Part shown: in pieces, positions 1-9,799 of the stretch
Layout of the letters: the number at the start of each line of letters is the position of its first letter
Numbering within the stretch: position 1 is the first letter of the stretch
Assembly (NCBI RefSeq): GCF_011801145.1
Contig: NZ_CP046172.1
Coordinates: 6,696,001 to 6,760,000, forward strand
Direction: 5' to 3'
Source: Nocardia arthritidis
Lineage (GTDB): Bacteria; Actinomycetota; Actinomycetes; Mycobacteriales; Mycobacteriaceae
Length of the DNA: 64,000 bases
The notes under the pieces: generated by a model
Told to the model about the DNA's origin: nothing
Seen by the model: only the letters and a program-made list of their open reading frames with translations
The model's database searches: none
Position numbers and translations under genes: made by a program

Positions 1-556
1 GACGTTCGCCGGATACCCCATCGATGCGCAGATCGGCTCGTTCCTCGGTGCGGTCGGCGGCGAAATGCGCTGTCTCCCGGTCACTCCAGCGATCCCACCG
101 CGGACCGAGCTCACCACCGTCGCGCCCGATCACCCGCGCGCGCCGCAACTTTCGCGGCGCATCCAGCCAAATTCGGTACGCCGCAGGTGATTCCCGCCAC
201 GCCGCACCGACTCCCTCGACGATCAGCACCGGCGTCACCGGAATCTCCAACCACTCCCCGTAACCGCCGCGCCGCCAACTGAACGGCCGGAATCCACCGG
301 CCCGCCCCGCCGCCAACGGCGTCAGCACCTGTTCGGCGAACGGTTCCCACCACACCAGCGGGCTCTCGCTCTCCCACGGCACCCGGAACTGGTCCGACCC
401 GACCACCGGCGCCGCCAGCACGGCCCCCAGCCGCCGCGCGAACGTGGACTTCCCCGCCCCACTCGGCCCATCCACCGCCACCACCCGCACCGGCCCGCAC
501 GAGGGCGGTAACCCGGCCAGGCGCTCGGCCAGCGTGAATAGGTCGACGATCGGCAT
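1..556 (-). CDS. P-loop nucleotide/uridine kinase-like protein (3' end cut by window edge)
   Basis: A reading frame starts at ATG 556 and runs leftward off the window without a stop (185 codons visible). It begins MPIVDLFTLAERL and has a Walker A motif GPSGAGKST near residue 33, then an acidic SDQF stretch and an LRRARVIGRD segment typical of the lid of uridine kinase-like P-loop proteins. The family phosphorylates nucleosides or other small alcohols; the substrate here cannot be read. The frame contains no stop and the P-loop is intact, so I read it as a real gene. The C-terminus lies outside the window. The ATG of an overlapping frame at 564 was not used because that frame lacks the P-loop. 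Confidence 0.75.
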   Translation of the reverse strand, partial: MPIVDLFTLAERLAGLPPSCGPVRVVAVDGPSGAGKSTFARRLGAVLAAPVVGSDQFRVPWESESPLVWWEPFAEQVLTPLAAGRAGGFRPFSWRRGGYGEWLEIPVTPVLIVEGVGAAWRESPAAYRIWLDAPRKLRRARVIGRDGGELGPRWDRWSDRETAHFAADRTEERADLRIDGVSGER

Positions 557-780
557 CCGCCCATCCTGCCAGGCCGGAGCCCGTAGACTGCGCGGGCCGT
601 GTCGGCGTCTTATCCGGACCCACATTCGTCGCCGCCGAGCCGCGTCAGCCATGTCGTTGTGCACCTTCCCAGTTCGTGAAGTCGCCGGTTCCGTTGCGGC
701 GCACGGATACTCGACCTACAGATCGGTGCGACCTCGAACCTTGCGCTGCTTGGCACCGTTGCTTGCCGTTGTGCCCCCGA

Positions 781-2010
781 TCACCGCTCGTCCGTCAGCG
801 TGACGCGGCCGGTATCGCCGTCCACGTGCACCATCGCGCCCTCGGGCAGCACCGTTGTCGCGTCCGGTACGGCGAGCACGGCGGGTATGCCTTGTTCACG
901 CGCGACGATCGCGGCGTGCGAGAGCAGACCGCCGATCTCGGTGACCACCGCGGCGACGATACCGAACAGCGGCGTCCACGCCGGTTCGGTTGTGCGGCAG
1001 ACGAGTACGTCACCGGGGCGCACCTCGACGAAATCGCTCGGACCCCGCACCACGCGCACCGGTCCGGCGGCCTGTCCGACGCTTCCTGGTGTGCCGGTCA
1101 GCGATCCGGCTCCGACCGAGCGCGCGGGTGGGAGGGCGGCGGTGACGGGCCGGGCCTGTAGCAGCCATATCCGGTCGTCGGCGATCGCCCACTCGATATC
1201 CCTTGTCCCGCCGAATAATTCCTCGATCTCGCGGCCCAATCGCGCGAGGCGCGACACCATCTCGTCGGTGAGGCAGAAGCGGCCGGAGTCCGGTATCGCG
1301 CGGGTGACTACCTGCCCGTGCAGTCGGTCGGTCCGCCGGTCTTTGGCTCCGAGCCGCCGGTCGACAATGGCTCCGCCGGACACCAGCCACGAGTCCGGGG
1401 TGACCTCGCCCCCGACCACATTCGTGCCCAGCCCCGGTGACGCCTCGATCCGAATGTCGGTCCCGGTGAACATCACACCGGCGACCTCGGCATCGATCAG
1501 CCGCTGCACCAGCACCGCGGTCGCGGGCGGTTCGATGTCTGTGGCACGCGCGCGCCGATATTCGACGGCCCGCTCGGACCACAGCGAGGCCCAGCAGCGA
1601 CGCACCGCGTCGGCGACCGCGTCCGCGCCGCGGACGCCGAGGAAGGTGTCGTGCTGCCCCGCCGCGGCGTCGGCCCCGTCCTCGCTGGTCGCCGAGGACC
1701 GCACCGCGACATAACCGGACGGGCCGCCGATCCGGACCAACTCGCGAGAGATCTCGGCGACCAGTGTGGACGGGAGTTCGGCCCGCTCGATCAACGCACG
1801 CGCCGCATCGGGATCGCGGTGTGGGTCGAGCCTGGCGACCGCGTCCGCATACGCGCGGACCGGGACCACGAACCCTGGCGGCACCGGCCACCCGGACCGC
1901 AGCAGCCGGGCCAGCGGGGCGGCCTTACCACCGGAGACGGCGGCATCGGCGGCGTCCGCCAGGTCGATCAATGTCGCGGCATCGTTGCTGACCACCATGC
2001 CCACAAGCAT
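781..2010 (-). CDS. Compact PEP synthase / rifampicin phosphotransferase-like protein
   Basis: About 409 residues. The N-terminal two thirds is a PEP/pyruvate-binding ATP-grasp domain (GGKAAPLARL near residue 30, VAVRSSATSEDG near 125, IEWAIADDRIWLLQARPVT near 285). It passes straight into a PEP-utilising swivelling domain with the phosphocarrier histidine in GGLLSHAAIVAREQGIPAV near residue 370. Rifampicin phosphotransferases (~870 residues) have a large substrate-binding domain between these two; it is absent here, so rifampicin inactivation should not be assumed. Start 2010 is chosen because a GGGAAGG-type ribosome site lies just upstream; ATG 1998 is the alternative. The gene is divergent from the adjacent regulator at 2079, with a 68-bp gap. 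Confidence 0.8.
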   Translation of the reverse strand: MLVGMVVSNDAATLIDLADAADAAVSGGKAAPLARLLRSGWPVPPGFVVPVRAYADAVARLDPHRDPDAARALIERAELPSTLVAEISRELVRIGGPSGYVAVRSSATSEDGADAAAGQHDTFLGVRGADAVADAVRRCWASLWSERAVEYRRARATDIEPPATAVLVQRLIDAEVAGVMFTGTDIRIEASPGLGTNVVGGEVTPDSWLVSGGAIVDRRLGAKDRRTDRLHGQVVTRAIPDSGRFCLTDEMVSRLARLGREIEELFGGTRDIEWAIADDRIWLLQARPVTAALPPARSVGAGSLTGTPGSVGQAAGPVRVVRGPSDFVEVRPGDVLVCRTTEPAWTPLFGIVAAVVTEIGGLLSHAAIVAREQGIPAVLAVPDATTVLPEGAMVHVDGDTGRVTLTDER

Positions 2011-2078
2011 CCGCCCTTCCCTACGCTGGGCGCGAAACCGCGTTGACGCGAGGGGAATTCGCCTGAATTGTCGATCCC

Positions 2079-2726
2079 ATGACGCGCACCACCTCATCGC
2101 CGGAGTTATTGGTCCTGCACGCCGTGCGGCTGATCGGCATGGCCGACGACGCCACCATCGCCGAGCACACGGGCCTCGACCCGGACGAGGTATCCGAACT
2201 GCTGGGCGACTATCAGGCGTACGGCTGGGTGACGCGTGCCGAATTCGCGGGCACCGGCGGGTGGGCCCTCACCGACCGCGGCCGCGCCGAGGACACCCGG
2301 CGGCTCGTCGAGGAACTGGACAAGGCGGGAGCCCGCACCAGGCTGGAGGCGGCCCACCGGGAATTCGACGCACCCAATGCCCGGCTGCTGCGGGCCTGCA
2401 CCGACTGGCAGCTGCGCCCGGGCGCGGGCGGCAGGCTCGCGGCCAACGACCACTCGGATCCGGACTGGGACGCCCATGTCTTGGACGAATTGTCGGCGGT
2501 CGCAGACTATTCGAAACAACTCATCGCCAAGCTTTCCGGTGAATTGGCCCGATTCGCCGGCTACGACCGGCGTTTCGGTGCGGCCCTGGAACGAGCCCGC
2601 GCCGGTGACGAACGATGGGTCGCCGGTATCGGCATCGATTCCTGCCACGTCGTCTGGATGCAGTTGCACGAAGACCTGCTCTCCACGCTCGGGATCTCCC
2701 GCGGCGCGGCGACCGAACCCCGATAG
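2079..2726 (+). CDS. Winged-helix (MarR-like) transcriptional regulator
   Basis: 215 residues. The N-terminal ~75 residues form a winged helix-turn-helix (LLVLHAVRLIGMADDATIAE, then DEVSELLGDYQAYGWV and a wing ending ALTDRGRAED). The C-terminal part is a helical domain with no motif I recognise. It is divergent from the PEP-synthase-like gene across a short gap and is followed 12 bp later by the histidine phosphatase, so it probably controls one or both. The effector is unknown. Many actinobacteria carry such a regulator beside a PEP-utilising enzyme, which supports a local role by inference. Confidence 0.7.
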   Translation: MTRTTSSPELLVLHAVRLIGMADDATIAEHTGLDPDEVSELLGDYQAYGWVTRAEFAGTGGWALTDRGRAEDTRRLVEELDKAGARTRLEAAHREFDAPNARLLRACTDWQLRPGAGGRLAANDHSDPDWDAHVLDELSAVADYSKQLIAKLSGELARFAGYDRRFGAALERARAGDERWVAGIGIDSCHVVWMQLHEDLLSTLGISRGAATEPR

Positions 2727-2738
2727 GCGAACTCCCCC

Positions 2739-3338
2739 ATGGCAATTCGACATCTCTATCTCGCACGCCACGGCGCGGCCGACGCCTTCGGTCAACTCAC
2801 CGAACAGGGCCACCGCCAGGCGGGCCTGCTCGGCAGACGCCTCGCCGAAATCCCCGCCGACGCCGTGTGGCACTCGCCGCTACCCCGCGCCGCCGCCACC
2901 GCACATGAGCTGGCCCGCCACCTACCGAATGTGCCCGTCGCCGAAGCGGCCGAACTGGTCGACCACATCCCCTACGTCCCCACCGCCGCCGAAACTCCGC
3001 CCTCCTGGCGAGGATTCTTCGACGGCTACGACGAGGCCGAAGCCGCTTCCGGCCGACGGCTCGCCGAGTCCCTCATCGCCCGCTTCGCATCAGTCCCCAA
3101 CTCCCCCAACGATATCCACGAAATCCTTATCACCCACGCCTACCCGATCGCCTGGCTGATCCGCCACGCCCTCGACGCACCCCCATCCCGCTGGCTCGGC
3201 CTCGAAAGCGCCAACACCGCACTCACCATCATCGAATACCGCCCCCACCTCCCCCCAACCCTGGTCATGTACAACGACATGACCCACCTCCCCGCCGCAC
3301 TCCGCTGGACCGGCTTCCCCAACGCCCGACGCCCATGA
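2739..3338 (+). CDS. Histidine phosphatase superfamily protein
   Basis: 199 residues. It begins MAIRHLYLARHGAADAFG with the phosphohistidine RHG motif near residue 10, followed by LTEQGHRQAGLLGRRL and an SPLPRAAATAHEL segment, as in phosphoglycerate mutase/SixA-type phosphatases. The second catalytic histidine is probably in ILITHAYPIAWLIR. It likely dephosphorylates a small metabolite or phosphoprotein, but the substrate cannot be read. It follows the MarR-like regulator by 12 bp and is probably cotranscribed with it. The last ~300 bp are unusually C-rich on the coding strand. Confidence 0.8.
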   Translation: MAIRHLYLARHGAADAFGQLTEQGHRQAGLLGRRLAEIPADAVWHSPLPRAAATAHELARHLPNVPVAEAAELVDHIPYVPTAAETPPSWRGFFDGYDEAEAASGRRLAESLIARFASVPNSPNDIHEILITHAYPIAWLIRHALDAPPSRWLGLESANTALTIIEYRPHLPPTLVMYNDMTHLPAALRWTGFPNARRP

Positions 3339-3611
3339 AACCCGTTGCGCCCCAGGGCTGGACCCGCACCGATTACACGATGTTCGAGGTGGCAATCTGT
3401 CAGTGCAAGGGCGATTGCCCACTGCCGTACAGGAGGGACTACCGCGCGGCCGGTAACGGGTAGCCGAGTACCGCGGCGGCCGAGCGGGTAACGTCGGCAT
3501 CAATCGAACACGATCTTCGGCCGTCACGCAGGTGCAGCGGGTCGTGATCGAGTATCGGCCCTCGATCGCAGGCACCAGGCGTTCGGTCGGGGCTACCCGC
3601 GAGGAGTCTTC

Positions 3612-3803
3612 ATGGCATCGGTCCGAACCAGCTGTTTCATCGATCCGGCAATACCGTTCGCGGATGTTCGTGCCGCTGAGAAGGCGGCCCATCTCGAACG
3701 GAACGCGCTGGCCGCGAGGACGACCGCTGTCCACGCGCGCGACGCTGCCGAGTGCGTGCAACTGCTGGCCATGCTCGGCCTCGATTTGTCCGAATTGAAA
3801 TAA
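3612..3803 (+). CDS. Small hypothetical protein (63 aa)
   Basis: A 63-codon frame with a ribosome-binding sequence GAGGAG 7 bases before the ATG. The product is helical and alanine-rich (MASVRTSCFIDPAIPFADVR, then AAEKAAHLERNALAARTTAV) and ends LLAMLGLDLSELK. No family is recognised. The clear ribosome site and the amphipathic helix pattern support translation, but it stands alone between the phosphatase and the SDR gene. Confidence 0.5.
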   Translation: MASVRTSCFIDPAIPFADVRAAEKAAHLERNALAARTTAVHARDAAECVQLLAMLGLDLSELK

Positions 3804-4193
3804 CGGACGAAGGACACCCCTAGCGGCTTTTCAGGCGGATCGCCCGGAAGCGCAGCCGGAGCCACACGAAACCGATATGCGACAACAACCGAGAAAGAGC
3901 GAGAACAACTTTCGCCGCACGTCGAGCCCGAGTGAACCGTACGGGCGCGCTGTCTTCCCGACCGGCGCGCGGTCGGTGGCGCTGAACCCTGGGCGTGGTT
4001 CGTCGGTCCCCTCCTCCTGATCGGCCGACGAACCATCGGCCCGACCCCGCTGCCCAGCATGGTTTTTCGTTTGTTGGGAAGTCAATTGTGTTGGGTCTTA
4101 ATATCTTTAAGACCCGAGGCGGGGGCCGGGTGCCGACGCAGCCGATAGTCTGCGATCAGAGATCGTTGACACCGGGTGTGATTGGGGCGTGTT
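3804..4193. other. Intergenic region with a 9-bp-arm palindrome
   Basis: No supported gene. The main structure is a perfect inverted repeat at 4093-4115, GGGTCTTAA / TTAAGACCC around a 5-base TATCT loop, about 80 bp before the SDR gene. It lies in an AT-richer patch of otherwise GC-rich DNA and could be an operator for the SDR/HTH pair or a weak terminator. The rest shows no clear signal. Confidence 0.4.
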
Positions 4194-5057
4194 GTGCGTT
4201 TGAATGGACCGAGTCAGCTGCTGGCAGGTAAAACCGTGCTCGTCACCGGCGCGAGCCGCGGAATCGGTAGGGCGATCGCGGTGCGGTGTGGCGCGGAGGG
4301 CGCGAATGTGGTGCTGGTGGCGCGGACCGATCAACCGCATCCGAAGGTTCCCGGCACAATTCATACGGCGGCCGCGCAGGTGCAGGCCGCGTTCGCGAGT
4401 TACGTCCAGGGCGTGCTACCGCTGGTCGGCGATGTGCGCGACGACAAAGAGATGACCGCGGTGGTGGAACAAGCCGTCGACCGGTTCGGCGGTATCGACA
4501 TCCTGGTGAACGCCGCCGCCGTCCTCTACCAGGCCCCCGCCCGTCGGATGCGGATGCTGGAATACGACTACATGGCCGACATCAATTCCCGTGGCGTGGT
4601 GTTGATGTCGACGCTGTGTCTGCCCGCTCTGATGGTGTCGGCGCAGGCGGGGCGTAATCCGCACATCCTGAACTTTTCGCCGCCGATCAATGTGAATCCG
4701 GATTGGATCGCCCCGTCCTTGGGGTATGCGATCAGCAAATACGCCGCCTCGTTGGCGACGATCGGGATGGCCGCCGACCTCCGCGATTACGGAATCTCGG
4801 TCAATTCGTTGTGGCCGCGGACGACCATCGATACGGCAGCGGTACGCAACGTCGTCGGCGGCTCGGAAATGACGGCGACCTCACGGACCACCGATATCTG
4901 CACCGACGCCGCGATGATGATCCTGACCAGCCCCGAATTGACCGGTCAATGTCTGCTCGACGAGCCGGTGCTCACCGCGCACGGTGTCACCGATTTCGAC
5001 CGGTACAGCGTCACCCCCGGCACCGAGTTGTCGCGCCACCTCTTCGTCGACGCATAA
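4194..5057 (+). CDS. Short-chain dehydrogenase/reductase (HSDL2-like)
   Basis: 287 residues from GTG 4194 (a TTG at 4182 and a TTG at 4200 are alternatives; a GGGG tract precedes 4194). The Rossmann fold is shown by VTGASRGIG near residue 15. Further marks are ILVNAAAVLY, the catalytic Tyr-Lys pair in GYAISKYAAS near residue 180, and SLWPRTTIDTAAVRNVVGG, the pattern of the hydroxysteroid dehydrogenase-like 2 branch. It should be an NAD(P)-dependent oxidoreductase acting on a lipid-like alcohol or ketone, which is inference. An XRE/MmyB-type regulator begins 10 bp after its stop, so the two are probably cotranscribed. Confidence 0.8.
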   Translation: MRLNGPSQLLAGKTVLVTGASRGIGRAIAVRCGAEGANVVLVARTDQPHPKVPGTIHTAAAQVQAAFASYVQGVLPLVGDVRDDKEMTAVVEQAVDRFGGIDILVNAAAVLYQAPARRMRMLEYDYMADINSRGVVLMSTLCLPALMVSAQAGRNPHILNFSPPINVNPDWIAPSLGYAISKYAASLATIGMAADLRDYGISVNSLWPRTTIDTAAVRNVVGGSEMTATSRTTDICTDAAMMILTSPELTGQCLLDEPVLTAHGVTDFDRYSVTPGTELSRHLFVDA

Positions 5058-5067
5058 GCGGGCCACG

Positions 5068-5844
5068 GTGATACAGAAACCCGATGACGAATCGAGCCGG
5101 GTACCCGATCTGGCGTTCTGGATGCGCTATCAGCGTGAGGCCGAGGGACTTTCGCGGGAGACGTTGGCCGCTCGGGCCAAGGTGTCCAAACACCTGCTGT
5201 ACTTGTGGGAGCAGAAAGGCAAAACGCATAAGCCGTCGGACCAGACATTGCTCGCCTGGCTCAAAGGGACTTTGGGCGAGATGTGGCGTTGGCCGAAGGC
5301 CGTGGATTTGGTCAACCCGATACTGTCGGATCTTCGTTGGGCCTTGCCGACCGAGGTAACCCCCGACGAGAAACTACAGGTGGATCGAGTACTCGACCCG
5401 ATGGCGCTACACGACGCCGCATTCGACCTGTACTACGCGAACGAGGCGTGGTGGCGGGTGTGGCCGGGACTGCGCCGTCCCACTCCTGATCAGCACAGAC
5501 GCCCGAACCTGCTCGAATACATCGCGACCCATCCGATGGCCGAAGAAGTGTGCCGAAACCACGATCATCGGGGCGGTGTCATGGTCGATGCATTCAGAAC
5601 CGTTGCGCCCGGCCGTATTTCGTGGGAGCGGATCAAGGAGATCGACTCGGTGCTGCAAGGTTCGAAGAACTATCAGCGATGGAGCAAGGTCCGAGCCACC
5701 GACGCCGAAATCAACGACCAGACATTGATTTTGCGAAACCCGGACACGATGCAGTTCGAGGAACGCAAAGTGGTTGCGGTAACACCGAAATACCCGCCGC
5801 GCCGGTGGGACTATTTGTGGCTGCCGCTGACCAGCCCGAGCTGA
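5068..5844 (+). CDS. XRE/MmyB-like helix-turn-helix transcriptional regulator
   Basis: 258 residues from GTG 5068, chosen because it follows the SDR stop by 10 bp and gives a sensible N-terminus. Residues ~14-70 form an XRE helix-turn-helix (FWMRYQREAEGLSRETLAAR, then AKVSKHLLYLWEQ). Residues ~110-250 match the MmyB-like (MltR-type) ligand-binding region, with FDLYYANEAWWRVWPGL and NLLEYIATHP. Such proteins usually regulate a neighbouring oxidoreductase, here the SDR gene. The effector is unknown. Confidence 0.75.
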   Translation: MIQKPDDESSRVPDLAFWMRYQREAEGLSRETLAARAKVSKHLLYLWEQKGKTHKPSDQTLLAWLKGTLGEMWRWPKAVDLVNPILSDLRWALPTEVTPDEKLQVDRVLDPMALHDAAFDLYYANEAWWRVWPGLRRPTPDQHRRPNLLEYIATHPMAEEVCRNHDHRGGVMVDAFRTVAPGRISWERIKEIDSVLQGSKNYQRWSKVRATDAEINDQTLILRNPDTMQFEERKVVAVTPKYPPRRWDYLWLPLTSPS

Positions 5845-5965
5845 TATCCATCGGCCCGGACACCGGTCCGCGCCGGAAGTCCTTCTCGGACCCCACGAAC
5901 CGGCCCGATTTCGGATCCACGGGATGCGGACGCGACAACGGCCGCATCCCGGAAACCGCCTCCTA

Positions 5966-7111
<1,146 letters not shown>

Positions 7112-7287
7112 GCCTACCTCCTAGTGCCAACCGTGGCCGGTACCCACCGACCCGTCGTTGCCACATACGGTACCCGGAATGAGAATGACAGTTCACTTCT
7201 GGTCGGCGATTCATTGTCTCACCTGGACCGGCGGCGTGGGGTGTGTGACCCGATCGAGATTCTCGGCTCAGGTGACCGTTCGGTAAC

Positions 7288-8352
7288 CTACAGTCCCAGC
7301 CCGCGGGCCAGCACCGGCCACGAGGCCACCAGAGCGTCCTGCCAGTAACCCCACGAGTGGGTGCCGGTGGGCTGGAAATCGTAGGTGGCCGCAATGCCGA
7401 GCTGGTTCAGCTTGGTCTGCATGTTGTGCGCGCAGTAGTCGGCCGCGTATTCGAGGACACCACCCACGGCCAGCTGATTGACCAGCCCGCCGGGGCCGGG
7501 CAGCGCGTATTTCCCGTTCAACGTGTCGTACTGGCCCGGCAGCCCGGTGCCGTTGGAGATGAACAGGTCGACACCGCGCAGCTGGTCGGCGTGCACATAG
7601 GGATCGTTCGCCGCCCACATCGGATCCCCTTGCGGCCCATACATATTCACGGAGTTGCCGCCGCCGGTGGCGACCACGGCATTGACGAAGTTGTAGCCGA
7701 CCGGATCGCTGATCTGCGCGCAGCCGCTGTAGGCGGCGGCCGCCTTGAACAGTCCGGGTTTGGCGATGGGCAGTTGCAGCACCGAGGTGCCCGCCATGGA
7801 CAGCCCCGCGATGGCATTGCGCCCATCGGTGCCGAAGGCGCCATCGATCAGCGGCGGCAATTCCTCGGTGAAGAACGTCTTCCATTTGTTGACGCCGAGC
7901 ACCGGATCCGTTGCGCGCCAGTCGGTGTAGTAGCTCCACGCCCCACCCACCGGCTGCACGACGTTGACGTCCTTGCCCGCCAGGAATTGCAATACCGAGG
8001 TCTGCTTCTGCCAGGTCGCCGAATCCTCCCCGCCGCCGGCGCCGGACAGCAGATACAGCGCGGGACGCGGCGCCGAGGCATCGGCGGGGCGTTGCACGTC
8101 GACCCGCACGTTCTTATTCATCGCCGCCGAATACACCTGTAGTCGGACGGTTCGATCGTTGACGACGGTGAAGTCGGCGATGCGTGACCCGTCGGCGGAT
8201 CGCGAATCGGCGAGCGGCGCACCAGAGGCAATAACCGGATCGCCCGGGGCGGCAGCGCTCGCCGCGCCACCCGTCGCCGCCGCACCGGTCATGAGGACCG
8301 TTATCGCACCGGATACTGCCGCTATCTTTCGCCGCACTCGCACGCAAGCCAC
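7288..8352 (-). CDS. Secreted esterase / mycolyltransferase (antigen 85 family)
   Basis: 354 residues. The basic N-terminus and hydrophobic stretch (RRKIAAVSGAITVLMTGAAA) followed by ASAAAPG form a signal peptide. The mature part is an alpha/beta hydrolase of the Ag85 type: VRLQVYSAAMNKNVRVDVQR, ALYLLSGAGGGED, NVVQPVGGAWSYYTDW, the nucleophile elbow GLSMAGTS near residue 195, and a C-terminal GTHSWGYWQDAL containing the likely catalytic His. These proteins transfer mycolic acids between trehalose mycolates and arabinogalactan, consistent with Mycobacteriales. Several in-frame GTG starts (8352, 8343, 8337) are possible. A short degenerate copy of its middle lies at 9584-9668. Confidence 0.85.
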   Translation of the reverse strand: MACVRVRRKIAAVSGAITVLMTGAAATGGAASAAAPGDPVIASGAPLADSRSADGSRIADFTVVNDRTVRLQVYSAAMNKNVRVDVQRPADASAPRPALYLLSGAGGGEDSATWQKQTSVLQFLAGKDVNVVQPVGGAWSYYTDWRATDPVLGVNKWKTFFTEELPPLIDGAFGTDGRNAIAGLSMAGTSVLQLPIAKPGLFKAAAAYSGCAQISDPVGYNFVNAVVATGGGNSVNMYGPQGDPMWAANDPYVHADQLRGVDLFISNGTGLPGQYDTLNGKYALPGPGGLVNQLAVGGVLEYAADYCAHNMQTKLNQLGIAATYDFQPTGTHSWGYWQDALVASWPVLARGLGL

Positions 8353-8537
8353 GGTAGCCAGATGTAACTGAGAATTTGCCAGCTAATATTAAGTGACCGT
8401 TCAGGTTGCCCGAAAGCCGTTCGGACACAAGCGGGATCGCCATGGCCGCGCGGCTCGCATGATCTGGGCTTCCGCATCGAACCGGGCAAACCGCCGATGA
8501 CCGATGAATTTTCGAGACGGAGATCGTCGATACGAAT

Positions 8538-9410
8538 ATGACCACAACGCACACCCTCCGGACCGCAGAGGCCGAACTCGTCTACGACATCCACGGCCCG
8601 CTCCCCACCGCCGACGGCCGCCCGCCGCTGTTCATGATCGGCCAACCCATGTGCGCGGACGGTTTCGCCGCCCTTATCTCGTACCTTCCCGATCGCACCG
8701 TGATCACCTACGATCCGCGCGGCCTCGGCCGCAGTACCCGCAGCGACGGCCGGACGGACAACACGCCCACCGTGCAGGCCGAGGATGTGCACGCCATCAT
8801 CGAGGCGCTCGGCGCCGGACCGGTCGAGATGTTCGCGAGCAGCGGTGGCGCGGTCACCTCACTCGCACTCGTCGCGGCCCATCCCGGCGATGTGACAACG
8901 CTTGTCGCGCACGAACCGCCGATCTTCGGCGTACTGCCCGACGCCGCCGCGGCCGAACGCGCCTCGAACGCCGTCGGCGAGGCTTACGCGGCAAAGGGTT
9001 CCGGCGCGGGTATGGCCGCGTTCATCGCGATGACCATGTGGCAGGGCGAATTCACCGAGGCATATTTCGAACAGCCGCTGCCCGATCCCGCCCAGTTCGG
9101 CATGCCGACCGAGGACGACGGATCGCGCGACGACCCGTTGTTGTCCGGCACGTCCGCCGCGGTCACCGCGTACCGGCCCGATCCGGCCGCCTTGGCCGCC
9201 GCGCCGACCCGGGTGGTGATAGCGGTCGGTGAGGAGTCCGCGAACGTCGTCACCGGCCGCACCGCCGTCGCGACCGCCGAACTGCTCGGCCAACAGGTGA
9301 CCGTTTTCCCGAGTCACCACGGTGGTTTCCTCGGCGGCGACCACGGATACCCAGGCCAGCCCGAAGCTTTCGCGCACCGGCTGCGGGAGGTGCTCGACGC
9401 GAAGGACTGA
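8538..9410 (+). CDS. Alpha/beta hydrolase
   Basis: 290 residues. Typical alpha/beta-hydrolase order: a start-proximal strand (LVYDIHGPLP), an oxyanion-hole region with GQPMCADGFAAL, TYDPRGLGRS, the nucleophile Ser in EMFASSGGAVTSLAL near residue 101, the strand ending TRVVIAVGEES, and a C-terminal His in PSHHGGFLGGDHGY. No signal peptide is seen. It is divergent from the mycolyltransferase across 185 bp; a functional link is not implied. The substrate cannot be read. Confidence 0.8.
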   Translation: MTTTHTLRTAEAELVYDIHGPLPTADGRPPLFMIGQPMCADGFAALISYLPDRTVITYDPRGLGRSTRSDGRTDNTPTVQAEDVHAIIEALGAGPVEMFASSGGAVTSLALVAAHPGDVTTLVAHEPPIFGVLPDAAAAERASNAVGEAYAAKGSGAGMAAFIAMTMWQGEFTEAYFEQPLPDPAQFGMPTEDDGSRDDPLLSGTSAAVTAYRPDPAALAAAPTRVVIAVGEESANVVTGRTAVATAELLGQQVTVFPSHHGGFLGGDHGYPGQPEAFAHRLREVLDAKD

Positions 9411-9458
9411 GCCCGACTCCGGCATCGCCGCAGCGGCAACCGATCTGGAGTAGTGCGT

Positions 9459-9519
9459 GATGTCCAGCTCTGAGCGACAAGCTCTTTCGATCTGAAGGAT
9501 GTCACTCGGAGTTGGACGA
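9459..9519. repeat. Imperfect inverted repeat related to the 11289-11357 palindrome
   Basis: The sequence GTCCAGCTCTGAGCGACA near 9462-9479 is matched on the opposite strand by TGTCACTCGGAGTTGGAC at 9500-9517, with about 20 bases between. The same core (CT..GAG.GACA) forms the much stronger palindrome at 11289-11357. It may be a second, decayed member of one dispersed element. Confidence 0.5.
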
Positions 9520-9583
9520 CCTCATCGGCGTCTCGGTTACACGGACTACCCGTGACGGGATTGCGCCTATCGCTGCCGGGCCG

Positions 9584-9668
9584 CGACATCGATCAGCGGC
9601 GGCAATTCCTCGGTGACGGACGCCTTCCACTTGTTGATACCGGGCACCGGATCCGTTGCGCGCCAGCG
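9584..9668 (-). pseudogene. Fragment of an antigen 85-like mycolyltransferase gene
   Basis: Read on the minus strand, 9668-9584 encodes RWRATDPVPGINKWKASVTE followed by ELPPLIDV, which closely matches the intact mycolyltransferase at 7288-8352 (DWRATDPVLGVNKWKTFFTE, ELPPLIDG). Nucleotide identity is also high. No start, catalytic region or remaining gene is present, so it is a short duplicated relic. It lies 1.7 kb from the parent in the same orientation. Confidence 0.75.
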
Positions 9669-9735
9669 ATGGACAGCTGCACGCATGCTCGGCGTGGAGT
9701 GCTCCTCGCCCCGGCCGACGGACTGCATGCGGTAA

Positions 9736-9799
9736 TGAGTGAGTAGAGCGCCAGATCCGTGCTCAGCGAGTGAGTAGAGCGCCGAATCCGCTCAGCGCG
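9736..9799. repeat. Short tandem direct repeat at the 3' end of the acyltransferase gene
   Basis: GAGTGAGTAGAGCGCC occurs twice about 32 bp apart (from ~9737 and ~9769), each followed by a similar ATCCG..CTCAGC. The second copy covers the stop codon of the acyltransferase gene. It looks like a local duplication. Confidence 0.5.
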
